DNA from: Arctopsyche grandis
Lineage: Eukaryota; Arthropoda; Insecta; Trichoptera; Hydropsychidae
Assembly (NCBI RefSeq): GCF_051622035.1
Contig: NC_135360.1
Location: 30,645,206 to 30,709,205 of the forward strand
DNA length: 64,000 nt
Direction: 5' to 3'
A program made the translations under genes and the position numbers. Shown here piece after piece: positions 1 to 11,409 of the stretch. Every line of letters starts with the position of its first letter. The stretch's first letter is position 1. The notes below the pieces were generated by a model. That model was not told the origin of the DNA. It saw nothing but the letters and a program-made list of their open reading frames with translations, and did not search any database.

Positions 1-469
1 AGATAATCTGAACCGGTTTTCTTTTATTTTTTTTCCTTCCGTCAAAACGATCCGTATCATATTTGCCAAGGCGGGATTAAAAATAAATTTAAAATTACTA
101 TTTACTCGTTTACGACCTTACAAATTATACTATAATGTCCGCGCCGCAATCCCAATAAATTATAAAGCCGTAATTTGACTCGCTTCGCATTATACAATAT
201 TTACGCAAGCGCATAATGAACCTTTGAAACCAATAGAAGAACGTGTGCTAATGTTTATTCATGTGTGTAAACATTAAATAAATCGATAAGCGTAACATAC
301 ACTTATCGATTTATCACTCTATCTACATACCTATATACACATAGACATATAATATTTTTACCACTTTAAGTTAATGTTGGTTTGGGTGTTTGTCCACGAT
401 GCAAATCTGCAGTCATAAATTTATTTAGAATCGCCAAATTTGATATAGATTAAATAAATGTAAGATCTG

Positions 470-1960
470 TAGTTTTATTTATTTTTAAGGACCATTGTGG
501 CATTACAGGACTCCCTAATGCGCCACAATGGTCAAAAAAAAATACAGAGAGATGAGAAAAATAAAAATATATACACATATACACAGACAAAAGCACATTT
601 ATACATAATCATAAAAAAGCAATAGCATTATAATAATAGCAGATTAAGTAAATATATCAAATAATAAAATACAAATAAGTGAATGTCTTGCACCAATAGC
701 CAGCACAAATATTTAAGAACCAACCGCAAATACAAAACATCCCTGCGAGGTCCAAATGGAAGAGAGAAGATCAAAATTCCACTCATACATCACATTCAAT
801 TATGAAAATAATTATGAGTGCAGGCTACCAGACAAATAGGTTAAAATAATCTTCGATAACCTACGCTCACTGAGGTGGAAAATATCACATTCGGGCTCAA
901 CAGCAACGATTTCATTGAGAAGTCGGATAGCTCTTGGAATAGGAGCCATTCGATAAAGAACTGTACGAGCAGGAGGTATGTACAACCATCAAATGATGAT
1001 GTCTACCACGCACATAATTATTAGGGATATAAAGTTGCAGCAAAGACGGGCATCACGTATTACCAAGTAGAAGCTGTAGAACAAAAAGAATTAATGAGAA
1101 GTTTCTCCGAAGTTCAAGGTAATTATACCCAAGCATGCCCAAAAGGAAATGAGTAGGGTAGATACATATATGGGCAATATCCATACTCTTTCCTATATAG
1201 GAAACGAAGAAATAATTTTTTACAATCATCAGAGAGTAATTTTCTTCAAGCGGATTCCACACAATCGCATTATACTCTAGCTTGCTACTCGCAAACGAGT
1301 TGAAAAGCAAGCGAGAGGATAAAGGGTTGGAGAATAACCGAGCATATCTCAAGACAAATCCGAGTCGACGAAAGGAAACGTAAGCGAATGTCTTGATGTA
1401 TTTGTGAAAGACGAGTTGAGGATCAAAAGTGATAAAATCGACCAAATCGACCATAGATTCCACACGCTTCAAGAAGATGGATCCAATGGAATATCCGTGA
1501 CAATAGAGCGAATGTGCATGTCCATAGCTGACAATTTGCATAGTTATTAATATTAAGTTCTAGACCTAAAATAGAACTGAACTCCAAGACAGCGTTAATA
1601 TCATCTTGAAGAAGAGAGGCTTGCCTCTCATCCTTGACAGAAAAGAATAACTTGACTTCGTCAGCAAACAACAGAATGATGCATTAAATAAAGCTATAGG
1701 GAGGTTACTTATAAGAAAGGCAAATAGTAAAGGACCTAAAGTGGACCCCTGAGTTACACCAGATTTAGTAATAAAAAATGGAAGACATTCAAAAAGACCA
1801 TATCTAACTAATTGCTTCCTATCACTTACATAAGAAGCAAAGAGTTTAAGGATACGTGGTGAAAATCCCACTTCGGTTAACCTGATCGGAAGAGCGTCAT
1901 TACTGACACGATCAAAGACTTTGCGAAAATCAAATGCGAATTCAAATAAGTGATAACAAT
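470..1960 (-). mobile_element. Degenerate non-LTR retrotransposon (jockey/CR1-like), 3' half
   Basis: Minus-strand reading gives broken reverse-transcriptase blocks in more than one frame: FDFRKVFDRV and SGVTQGSTLGPLLF near 1940-1690, a decayed catalytic box FADEVKLFF near 1670, and the RT thumb/C-terminal region down to about 1050. Frameshifts and stops break it, so it is dead. The 3' end near 490-532 is a stem-loop whose arms read gaccattgtggc and gccacaatggtc, followed by an A-rich tail. Parts of 840-1150 recur inverted at 10620-11000 and 42130-42420, so all three belong to one family. Clade assignment is by motif only. Confidence 0.8.
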
Positions 1961-2160
1961 TTGTGAATGTGAAATCAAACAGGAATAGTGTTTTTGGAAC
2001 TGAAAATTGGACTTCCGCCACTTTCAAATATAACGGCTCATTTGATGGCGTTTTGGAATGGATCGGAGATGGAGTCAAAATTTTACAAAGTTCATTGCTT
2101 CATTCATACTTTCACAAGCCTGAGCAACGCCAGGCAGATCAGCTAGTGCACATTGTATAA

Positions 2161-2860
2161 CATATTATAATAAATTCAAACTGTCTGATTTTTTTTACGT
2201 TTTTATAACTTTCCATATGCTGATTTTTAAGATTAAAGCAAACGTGGGAAGTTACATATAATATGTGTCAAAATTAATTTAAATTCTCATAAAGAATATT
2301 TTTAAAGTACCGATATCAAGTATGCGTTATCTCCTGTTTTATTTCAATTTAAAATTTGTGAATAAATATACATAAAATACGTAATAAGTACATACACAAA
2401 TGTGTAGGTACTCGGATCAGAATTGACGTGGGTGTTGAATTTCGCACGACTTTGACATGACAATGGATCGTTTACATCGGCGAATGTGAACGTCAACATA
2501 TGTCAAAATGGCTGGAAACTATTCACCGAGGAAATTGTGGAAACAGTGTAAAGTTTAAAGCTTCCAATATCCGTGCGAAATTAATGTACATACATACATA
2601 TATAATTATTTTTTAACTCACTTGAACTGCGATATAATAAAGAAATAATTCCATTACTCTTATAAACTTAACGAGCTCTAAATATAAATTTAATATGTAT
2701 TTCGAAATATGTCCGTTTGCGAATTTAATCTTTTTGCTTCCGTTGTACTTTTACAACAGTTTCAACAATTAACTTTATGACTCATTCGAGTGATTTTTAT
2801 TTGTACTAAAATTTAATTGGCTATTTGACAAATTCGAGCAATATTTCGAAAATGTTATAC
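2161..2860. other. AT-rich spacer, nothing recognised
   Basis: I see no open reading frame with recognisable motifs, no clear terminal repeats and no splice-site-bounded exon here. The only local features are short A/T runs and small TACA-type microsatellites. Confidence 0.5.
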
Positions 2861-2986
2861 ACTAGTGTTGTGCCCATTGATTTCAACGGGTGGCTTCAGA
2901 AAATAATTAATACAATTAAGTGCATTTGACGCCGACGCCACCCGTTCCAAGTCGGGCGCCCAATATCAGGAGCACATGTCTATAAA

Positions 2987-2988
<2 letters not shown>

Positions 2989-3068
<80 letters not shown>
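2989..3068. repeat. (TA)n microsatellite
   Basis: About 80 bases of pure TA dinucleotide repeat. The apparent Tyr-Ile reading frame across it is an artefact. It abuts the 5' side of a helitron-like repeat. Confidence 0.97.
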
Positions 3069-3072
<4 letters not shown>

Positions 3073-3287
3073 CGAAAGAGACTTTGTATGTAAGTTTCTA
3101 AGTTGTTTTTGGCTGGGAATCGAAAACAAGTCAAAGTTTCTATGACGATGATTCGATTGGTTGAATATTATTTTTTTTCGATTCAAATAAATTTAATAAA
3201 AAAATAAATGAATATTTACTATTAGATTCGCCATGTTTAAGCTGTTTATATTACAAATACTGAGCGAAGCCGGGTAAAACAACTAGT
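3069..3287 (+). mobile_element. Helitron-like non-autonomous repeat, plus copy
   Basis: Begins near aatttcgaaagagactttg and ends gcgaagccgggtaaaacaactagt, a CTAGT-type 3' end as in insect helitron/helentron relatives. The same sequence is present inverted at 4305-4520. No coding sequence is present. Confidence 0.6.
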
Positions 3288-3289
3288 AT

Positions 3290-4300
3290 TTATATAAAAG
3301 CTAAAACCAATGCTTCCACATAAAAGTCTCCAAAGCAAGGAGCACGCAAAAACAAAAGTACTGTAGAATGACTCCATATAATATTTTGTAATCAATAAAG
3401 TACATTATTAATATAATTAATTGTTTAACTAAATTAATGATTAGCCTACAATTAATCAATTGATATTTTATTGTAACAATTGCTTGAACAAATTAATTTC
3501 GGTAATATCGGTAGTAACAAATATCGGTATTTTGAGAATTCTTAATACATATATATCTCATAATTGCTACTCTCTCGATGAATGTTATGCTCAATAATGG
3601 AACTGGTTGTACTCAAATAACCGATTTGTTGTATTCAAATAATCAATTCACATGTTCAAGGTATACACTGGGTAGCAAATTCATGCACTTACCGCGATGC
3701 AGCAGTAAATTTTCTGATAAAAAAGACAGCTGATCAAAGTTTGACAGATAAGCTGGCTTCGACGCTACTCTTTCAATGAATTTTATGTTCAAGAATGGAA
3801 CTGGTTGTATTCAAATAGCCAATTTGTTGTTAGATTGATACGAAATAGACAATAATTAATATGAATAAATCTACTGAATAAGTTTTACAAATATGTACAT
3901 CCGTATTAACTACGATTTTAGGTAATGGTAAAGTTATGTAGTTAAAGGTTATGTCTTCCGTGTACACTGTCACTAAATGATTTTGACGATGCATAGACAA
4001 TGTATACATCAAAGAACTTAACACTCTTACTGTAACATAGATATTAATTAGATGACAGTTCTTAAATTAATATGATATATTTCTATCACAAATACAATAG
4101 TGAAAATTTGTTTGCTTGAATTTTTTTTCGGCATTTATTATTATTCTGAGATTTTATGCTTAAAACCTATCAATGGATTCGTGATCATCCTGAAAAGTAA
4201 TTAAAACTTTTATTGCTAATATATTAGGTACTTAGATATACTTTTTTTGTACAACTCATTAATTTTGAAAGCCTTACGAAACCTTGAAATTCATTATATT
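3290..4300. other. Spacer between two inverted helitron-like repeats
   Basis: No gene recognised. A phrase around aatggaactggttgtactcaaat recurs twice (about 3596 and 3795), giving a short imperfect direct repeat roughly 200 bases apart. Otherwise it is AT-rich, featureless sequence. Confidence 0.4.
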
Positions 4301-4304
4301 CTAC

Positions 4305-4520
4305 ACTAGTTATTTTACCCGGCTTCGCTTAGTATTTGTAATATAAACATGGTGAATATAATAGTAATTCATTTGATTTTTTATTAAATTTATTTGAATC
4401 GAAAAAAATATAATATTCAACCAATTGAATTGTCGTTATAAAAACTTTGTATATTTTACGAACTTCCCAACCAATGAGACTTACATACAAAGTCTCTTTC
4501 GAAATTATATATTAGATATA
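4305..4520 (-). mobile_element. Helitron-like non-autonomous repeat, minus copy
   Basis: Reverse complement of the 3069-3287 repeat: actagttattttacccggcttcgc at its left edge mirrors the CTAGT end, and caaagtctctttcgaaatta lies at its right edge. Inserted immediately beside a jockey-like LINE fragment. Confidence 0.6.
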
Positions 4521-4521
4521 C

Positions 4522-5100
4522 AATTTATATATGTATGATTATGCTTCACCTGTATGGAATAACGCCTCGAATACTAACCTTCCCAAGCTCCAAGTAATAC
4601 AAAATAAATCCCTAAAAATAATTTATAATACACCCATATATACTAACCTGAAAAAACTGCATGCCATATATAATATTCCGTTTGTTACAGACATTACTAA
4701 CAAACTAACCAGTAGATTCTATGACAGAATCACTAATAACCATACTAACACACTTGTGAAGAGTCTCGGTGATTACAACAAAATGTCTATACCCTTCAGG
4801 TATAAACACAGATTACCTAAACACAATCTGCTTTAGGTCATCGACTTTAGAGAGTCTTTAATTAATATTATGTATTAGATGTATTATGAACATTTATAAG
4901 GATTGAAAATAGGTTTTTGAGCTCTTTTTCCTATTATGCTTTAGATTAACATTAGAATAATATAATACTGTGATTACTAACCAAATTAAATTAAATTGTA
5001 AAATAGAAAATGATCAGTAGATCAGTAGCTATTAAAATAGATATAAGATGTATTGTGAACATAATTTCGTAATAATAAAAAGCATTTTAAAAATCAAAAA
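4522..5100 (+). mobile_element. 5'-truncated jockey-like LINE, RT C-terminus plus 3' UTR
   Basis: An open frame of about 100 residues (4531-4836) carries the conserved end of jockey-type reverse transcriptases: YDYASPVWNNAS, LQVIQNKSLKIIYNTP and a terminal RYKHRLPKHNLL. The frame ends at a natural stop and is followed by about 260 bases of 3' UTR with an A-rich end near 5100. The 3' UTR recurs on the other strand at 49215-49405, which confirms a dispersed family. Only the last part of the RT is present, so the copy is inactive. Confidence 0.85.
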
Positions 5101-5479
5101 AAAATATATGTATGATAAAAAGGTTTTGTAAATAAAATTCAAACAATACACAATAAGAATTTGAATTCAAATAAATGTGTAAACAAAAGATGTTAATTTA
5201 TTGATTTGTTTCAAATGATTGATTTTTTCCTACATTTGAACTTATTTATGTAAATAAAATAAACAAGCTGAGACTTGAGCATGAAAAATAACAAAGCTTA
5301 CTTATAACGTTTGAAATCTGAAAAGTGTACGTACGTTTTATTTGTTTACGTCCACACCGCATGCAAGTGACTGCCGTTATCACTCGAGATAGGGAATTCT
5401 GCTCCGACACAAAACATAAACACACACACAAACACAACGCACAAATTAAATTTGAATCGAATCAAATCGAACGTGAACT

Positions 5480-5710
5480 CGTCGTAACGAAAATCACTTG
5501 CACAAAACGACTCGGTTCGATATAACGAGCACGTTATACGCGGCGCGGACCGGCGCACGTTATACGCGAGTGACGCGTGCGCTCGCGCATCACTGACTGA
5601 CAGATTTTCGCCAGCGGAAGCGGATCATTGCGCACGCGCATCTGGTGAAAACTCACGCGGGAAAATCCCGGCAGTTTTCCGATGCCAGGGAAGTTTTTCC
5701 GACTTCGCTG
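5480..5710. other. CpG-rich island in AT-rich DNA, unassigned
   Basis: Markedly richer in CG dinucleotides than the flanks. It contains cacgttatacgcg twice (near 5529 and 5556) and several CGCGC tracts. No recognisable exon or terminal repeat was found. It could be a promoter or the body of an unrecognised MITE. Confidence 0.35.
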
Positions 5711-5929
5711 TATTATAATTACAATTACAAACAAATGAGAACCTTTTGCAGCGACGGATCTAAAATGTTTTTAGAGGGGGGGAGTGATATTTTGGAAATA
5801 TAATTTAATAAATACAACAAAAAATTTACATATCTACAGGTTGGGCCAAATTCCACTGTAGATGTTGATGAGTCAATAACTTTTTTTTATTAATAAACAA
5901 TCTATGTACTATCTTCTATATATTTTTAT

Positions 5930-6531
5930 TTTATTTTATTTTATTATACATCAATTAATCAAGCACACTCGTCTAACAGATTGCTCCAAAGTGATGAGAA
6001 ATAAATAAAATTCTTAACTGATCAAAACAAACTCAACCGTTCTAATTGGTCGCGACCTCCGTAACTTAGGAAGTGGTGCAGAAAATGACGAGAGATGTGA
6101 CAAATGTCAATGGCACCATCCAGTGAATTTAAGAAACGGAGGCCACGAGGAATGGGAGAATAACTATAAGCCACAGTCCTAGCCAGAGGAGTGTGAAAAA
6201 GGGAACGGTGGCGGGTCCATATCACTCTCCAGAGCATGAAGGCGCAACTGAGACAGGATAGACGGACAGGAGATAAAGCCTCTAAATATGGAAAACAAGA
6301 ACTTGATGAGGGCAACACTCCTCCTGTGTTCAAGAGAAGTGTAACCGACCATACCCATGACGAATTGTGAAGGAAATAAATATGGATAAATCCCATATTG
6401 CTCCTTATAAAGCAGTCGAAGACAGCGTCTTTGGCGTCAAGTTTGATAGATAGAGATTTAGTGGAAGGATTACAGATCATAGAGGCGTATTCCAAGATAC
6501 TCCTAACTAGAGCATTGTACAGCAGCCTCAA
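5930..6531 (-). mobile_element. LINE 3' fragment with LRSRYH-type C-terminus and hairpin tail
   Basis: Minus-strand frame 6531-6022 reads the end of a LINE reverse transcriptase: RLLYNALVRSILEYAS, then RTVAYSYSPIPRGLRFLNSL. It is followed by a 3' end near 5960-6000 whose arms read ctcatcactttggag and agacgag, and by an (AATAA)n tail. The hairpin closely matches the 3' tails of the SINEs ending at 46221 and 53384, so this LINE family plausibly mobilises those SINEs. 5'-truncated and inactive. Confidence 0.75.
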
Positions 6532-6537
6532 AATATG

Positions 6538-6966
6538 TATATATGTAGAATTGAATGTCTGTCTGTGTGTCTCGTATAGGCTCCAAAACCACTGAACTTT
6601 CAGGATTTGTTGTATGCATGTCCGGGAAGATTACTGTGAAAAAAAACCTCTTAATTATGATATTCGTAAATATGATTTTACTGACGTGAAAGTAAAGCTA
6701 TCATCAAGCCTTCAACGCATCACGCCGCGAGTGTGACAATAATCGCGCCACGCCTACCTCGCGCTCGAATGTACTGACCGTTCAGGGCTGTACCACAAAA
6801 CACACAGCGGATGGCCCACGTCAATAAATATATCTATACCTATGTATATATAAAATTGAATGACTGTGGAACGGGAAGGATAACGGTAACGGGAACGTGA
6901 ATGAGAACGGGAACAGGAATTGTATGCGTTATTGTGGCATTGCAACGCATACCGGGTTCAGCTAGT
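6538..6966 (+). mobile_element. Helentron-like non-autonomous element, copy 1
   Basis: Starts near tagaattgaatgtctgtctg and ends cgcataccgggttcagctagt, the ends typical of insect helentron-type elements. The body carries the conserved phrase gatttgttgtatgcatgtccgggaag. No helicase/Rep coding is present. A second copy begins at the next base, so the two lie head-to-tail. Confidence 0.7.
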
Positions 6967-7779
6967 ATTTATATGAAACTGAATGTCTGTCTGTCTGTCT
7001 CGTATATGCTCCTAAACCACTCAACCGATTACGATGGAACTTTCAGGATTTGTTGTATGCATGTCCGGGAAGCTTAATGTGAAAAAAAAAACACGGGAAA
7101 AACCTCTTAATAATAATATTCGTAATTAAGATTTTACCGACGCGAAAGTTTGAAGCGCCATTGTGTAGTCAAGAAAATGTGTTCGTTGGCAACCACGTTA
7201 CCAGTTGGGTTATGACGACACGGCTTTGAAGAGACGTTAGTTGAGCTCCAACCATCACATGTGTTCGCTGCCTCCGTTTTTCCGACAAACTATTGTTACG
7301 TACACCGCCGAGTAGTTGTAATCGGATTAGGCCGAGTAGCATCCCAAAGACTGTGTGACCGTTATAATTGGTTTCAAGGATTATATCTAGACTCTAAGTG
7401 CATGTAGGCTAAACAATGGCCGTTATTGGTCCCTTCTCAGAAGTGACCGATACCTTGGTACCGTGGGACCGAATGTCGTGGGAATACATATCCGAGTACG
7501 TGACCATAACAATAGGTAAACAAATCAGACGTCGAAGATGTTCTGAGAGACCTGCCCCTTATAAGGCGGTACTTAGGTACTTAGGCGATATCAAGACATT
7601 CTGGACTAGCACTGCCAGTGCGTGTATCTCCTTAATCATCAATAAATGCTGTGACATGACTTTGGCCTTTAACTTGGATCCGCCACGCACCCCTACTCAA
7701 CACTATCGTTACTGTAATAACGGGAACTGGAATTGCATGCATTATTGAGGCATTGCAACGCATACTGGGTTCAGCTAGT
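6967..7779 (+). mobile_element. Helentron-like element, copy 2, interrupted by a solo LTR
   Basis: Tandem neighbour of the preceding copy, with the same start (gaatgtctgtctgtctgtct) and the same end (cgcatactgggttcagctagt). Its interior is broken by a 409-base solo LTR at 7294-7702 flanked by CTAT on both sides, so the helentron is older than the LTR insertion. Confidence 0.7.
7294..7702 (+). mobile_element. Solo LTR with CTAT target duplication
   Basis: Begins TGTTACG, ends CTCAACA, and is flanked by CTAT at 7290-7293 and 7703-7706, as expected for LTR-retrotransposon integration. Inside are a TATA-like cttataaggcggta near 7560 and an aataaa near 7640. A diverged relative lies on the minus strand at about 62824-63247. 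No internal region or second LTR is present, so this is a recombined solo LTR. Superfamily not determined. Confidence 0.7.
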
Positions 7780-7784
7780 ATATA

Positions 7785-7835
7785 ATATATGTAACAGTTG
7801 CAGTGTATCTTCGAGTTGTAATATATTTTGTAATA
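7785..7835 (+). mobile_element. Fragment of the TGTTACAG-ended MITE
   Basis: The stretch atatgtaacagttgcagtgtatcttcgagttg matches one end of the MITE at 12633-13211. Only one terminus is present. Confidence 0.5.
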
Positions 7836-8280
7836 TATACTCTCAGTAACAGTAATTTATGTATAAATTTTCTCTTTGAGCTGCTCAATGAGAACATGCA
7901 TATACCTACCTGTTCTTTCAGACATCCTTACAGGAACAAACATACACATGGGGGCAATTTACCCTATCGCCCCCACCTCCCCCATTTGATCCTTCCTTGA
8001 CCTTTTGTGACTTTGATGATGATTCCGTTTAATACTAAATATGTTACAATACTTAATACAAAAAAAAAATTGCATCTTTTGACAAAAAGTTATAATTTAT
8101 ATCTCAAATGTAGATATACACATATTTGGACTTCGAAACAATTCTTCTTAAATGCTTAAAAGTAAATGTTTGTTGTTCAGATTTTATAATTGCAAAATAT
8201 AAATTTTCAATATTTTTTAGTGTTCCATCCCTGCCCTAACTAATATGCATGTTTTCGCTACCTTATATATGTATGTGTTA

Positions 8281-8707
8281 CACTCCAAGGGTTCACTCCG
8301 GTTCGTTCATGAACATACTAGTTTGTTCATACACGAACTATTGATTTTAGTTTAAGTGCTAACAGTCAAAATTTTCAAATAGACTCACCAGATGTCGCAT
8401 GAAAATTGGAGCTGTCGAAACCTTTGAGACATCAAAACGTCAAGTATTTTAAAGGGAAATCCTATGGAAACCACATTACAACTTAGCTATAATTCCAGTT
8501 TTCGCTAATTTTAAAATATTACAACCCAGGGTAAGTATACATGCATAGAGGACGGGACAAGCGATATACAATAGAATACTTATGCATGGACAAACTAGTT
8601 CGTTTGTCAATTTGTTATCTTGTGTACACTATAACGGGCCAAATTGATACGTGTATGAACAAACTACATCGTGCGTTCATGAACGAATGAAATTTACACT
8701 TGGAATG
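8281..8707. mobile_element. MITE with long terminal inverted repeats and TA flanks
   Basis: Left end cactccaagg...gttcgttcatgaac and right end gttcatgaacgaatg...cttggaatg are inverted repeats of about 70 bases with mismatches. TA lies outside each end (8279-8280 and 8708-8709), as for Tc1/mariner-type MITEs. No transposase coding is present. Confidence 0.65.
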
Positions 8708-9011
8708 TAGCATGTGCATTTCAAGAAATCGAAAGATAAAGAAGAGGGTGAAAAACCCGACCTTGAGAGTGGAAATACAGCAATTTCAATGGATCTTCAT
8801 AGATTAATGCAAGTTCTTCTGTAAGTTGAATAATGCATAATTATTTTTTTAATGATTATTCATATTCATAATTTCTTTTAAAAAAGGCTTTTAAATTAAA
8901 TTAAATTTACTCGACTACAGCGTGATTCACCATACTTGATAAATACAGATCGAGATCTATGACTTTAAGCTTCTTTGGAGAATATTTTTCAGCTCTATTA
9001 TAAATATTCAG

Positions 9012-9370
9012 ACAACCAGTAGAATAGACTAGTGGTTAGCATATATACTTTCAAACATAGTAGTCATGGGCTCGAGCCCCACCGATTGCTGCTGGCCAGA
9101 TCTTGATTTGTGACTCCAGCTCGATCGTTTACTATCAGAGTTTGCCAATTTATCTGATTTTCATTGAAACGGTTCCAACAAATTGACAACCTTACCCATT
9201 TTTTCGCAAAACTCGAGTTTTCAGCAATCTCAAATTTCGCTGAATCGTATAAAATGCTTCAAATTTACAAAGTTGACCATAAATGTCTATGTAGATGTTA
9301 ATTGATATATATTTACTGAACAAATTTGACTATAGATGTCTTTATGGACATTAATTGATATGTATTTATG
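9012..9370 (+). mobile_element. tRNA-headed SINE, 5' part
   Basis: The head carries tRNA-like internal promoter boxes: A-box-like ctagtggttagcata and B-box-like ggctcgagcccc. Then comes the family body (tgctggccagatcttg, actccagctcgatcg, tttcattgaaacggttcc). Its tail resumes at 10246, after an 866-base insertion flanked by gtatttatg on both sides. Confidence 0.8.
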
Positions 9371-10236
9371 GGTAATTGGATTATTAGTCACATTTCGATC
9401 GCCCAAAAGACAATTTTTGCCAAGAAAATCGTGAATACGGAATATACTCGAGTTCTCCTTAGTATGTATGATGTTCAGCTGCCAGATGTTCCGTTATAGA
9501 GATTTTAATGACTTTTTGGCGAGCGCTTTGTGACCAATAACACTGTTCGACACGAAAAATGGTTCAGAGACGAGATATGACTTTTCTTATAGATCTATGC
9601 CCAGTGAACACGAATCTGTTATTAATCCACAAGCATAATCGAAATATGATTTTTCTAATTGGAATTTTATTTAATTCTCATATAAAGACAATTTAATATA
9701 TTATCCCTATTAATTAAATTCAGATTCGTGTAAATACGAGTAAATACTAGGACGTGCTTTTAGCTCGCAATTTTACCAATTTAAAATTCAGCACACTTCC
9801 AATTAACCCTTTTAAACGAAAACAAAAAATAGTGTGGCCAGAACACTATCCCAATAAACATGTTTCAATAGAAAATACTCAATATAAAATAGTATTAACA
9901 GTGGGAAAAAATCCTAAGTGAAAATACGTACTTTTGACTTTTGATTTGAACTGGACGACTACTTAGAGAGATTTGAAAGCTTAAAAGTACTATAAATGAA
10001 AGATAAAATACCCGACTATAGATTACAATATTCATTTTGAACAGGAAATTGACATATTTTGAGACATTGACCGAACAACACCAAGATATAGAAAAATCAC
10101 GCGATTTAAAAAACACATATGTATATCTCCGAATCTCGAGACAACCAACATTTTTTATTACCAGATTCGTGTTCACTGGGCTTAGATCTATAAGAAAAGT
10201 CATATCTTGTCTCTGAACCAAAAAAATCACCGAACC
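9371..10236. mobile_element. Insertion splitting a SINE, flanked by a 9-bp direct repeat
   Basis: gtatttatg occurs at 9362-9370 and 10237-10245, and the SINE body stops and resumes exactly there, which marks a target duplication. Inside, about 70 bases near 9563-9633 (ggttcagagacgagatatgac to ccagtgaacacgaatctg) recur inverted at 10161-10225. The left 190 bases also recur around 62780-62823 and 63248-63345. No recognised coding region. Confidence 0.55.
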
Positions 10237-10245
10237 GTATTTATG

Positions 10246-10338
10246 TACTTTGTACAACACTAATAATATTTGTATCAAATGTACAACGTTTCTGGCCAGG
10301 ATGGCGTATTGGGGTTACCTGTTGGGCCTTCCTGGTAT
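10246..10338 (+). mobile_element. SINE 3' tail (GCCTTCCTGG hairpin type)
   Basis: Continuation of the SINE at 9012. The tail ggccaggatggcg, a short spacer and gggccttcctgg form a stem-loop. The same tail type ends the SINEs at 31549 and 31873. Confidence 0.65.
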
Positions 10339-10504
10339 AAATTAAAAAGGTAAAATAAAATATAAATCTACAAAGCTGCTACATTCAACTAGTTTTTTTT
10401 ATTTTTTAAATAAATGTTAAGGACATAATTTAACAGTGTTAAGACATTGAAATGTGACCCGATATGACTTATGATCAATATAAATTATTATTAAGAATTA
10501 TGCA

Positions 10505-11405
10505 AGATTATTCTCCAATCCTTTGTCTTCTCGCTTGCTTTTCAATTCGCTTGTGAGAAGTATCCGCATGAAGCAAATTACTCTCTGATGATTGAGAAAG
10601 TGCAAAAAGCATTTCTTCGTTTCCTATATAGGAAAGAATATGGGTATTACCCATATCTCTACCCCACTCCTTTCCTTTTGCGCATGCTTGGGTATAATTC
10701 CCTTGAACTTCGGAGAAACTTCTCATTAATTCATTATCCTGCTCTTACGTGGTAATACGTCATGCCCGTTGTTGCTGGAGCAGTTGGGAATTTATGTCCC
10801 TAATAACTGTGTGCGTGGTAGATATCATCATTTGCTGGCTGTACCTCCTGCCCGCACAGTCCTTTTTCGAATGGCTCCTATTCCAAGAGCTATTCGACTT
10901 CTTAATGAAATCGTTGCTGCCGAGACTGAATGTGATATTTTCCACCTTAGTGAGCGTAAATTGTCGGAAATTACTCTAACCCATTTATCTGGTAGTCTGC
11001 GCTCATCATTGTTTTCATGATTGATTGTGATTTATGAGTGAAATTTTGATTAACTCTCTTCCATTTGGGCCTTACAGGGATGTTTTGTATTTGTAGTTGT
11101 TTCTTACATATTTATTGAAACTGGCTGTAGGTGCAAGGCATTCCTTATGCTATATTTTTTATTTGATATTTTTACTTTATCTGTTATTATTAAATGCTAT
11201 TTTTTATGTTTATGTATGGATGTATTTATGTTTATGTTCAAATGTATTTTTTTTATGTATAATTGATGAGTATATTATTTTCGTTATGTATTAATTTATG
11301 TTTAATTGTTATTTTGTTTTTTTTGTGTTATATTTTTTGACCATTGTGGCGCTTTAGGAATTCCTGTTATGCCACAATGGTCTGTTTAGAATAAATAAAT
11401 AAATC
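10505..11405 (+). mobile_element. LINE 3' half, same family as 470-1960
   Basis: Plus-strand frames give RT C-terminal pieces: NSLELRRNFSLIHYPALTW (read across the frame near 10700), VPPARTVLFRMAPIPRAIR and AETECDIFHLS, ending near 11020. The 3' UTR ends in a stem-loop at 11338-11385 (gaccattgtggc/gccacaatggtc) and an (AAATA)n tail. Frame breaks show it is inactive. Confidence 0.8.
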
Positions 11406-11409
11406 ATTT

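Noticed and set aside
2980..3186. Tyr-Ile repeat protein on the minus strand
   Set aside because: Pure artefact of translating the (TA)n microsatellite.
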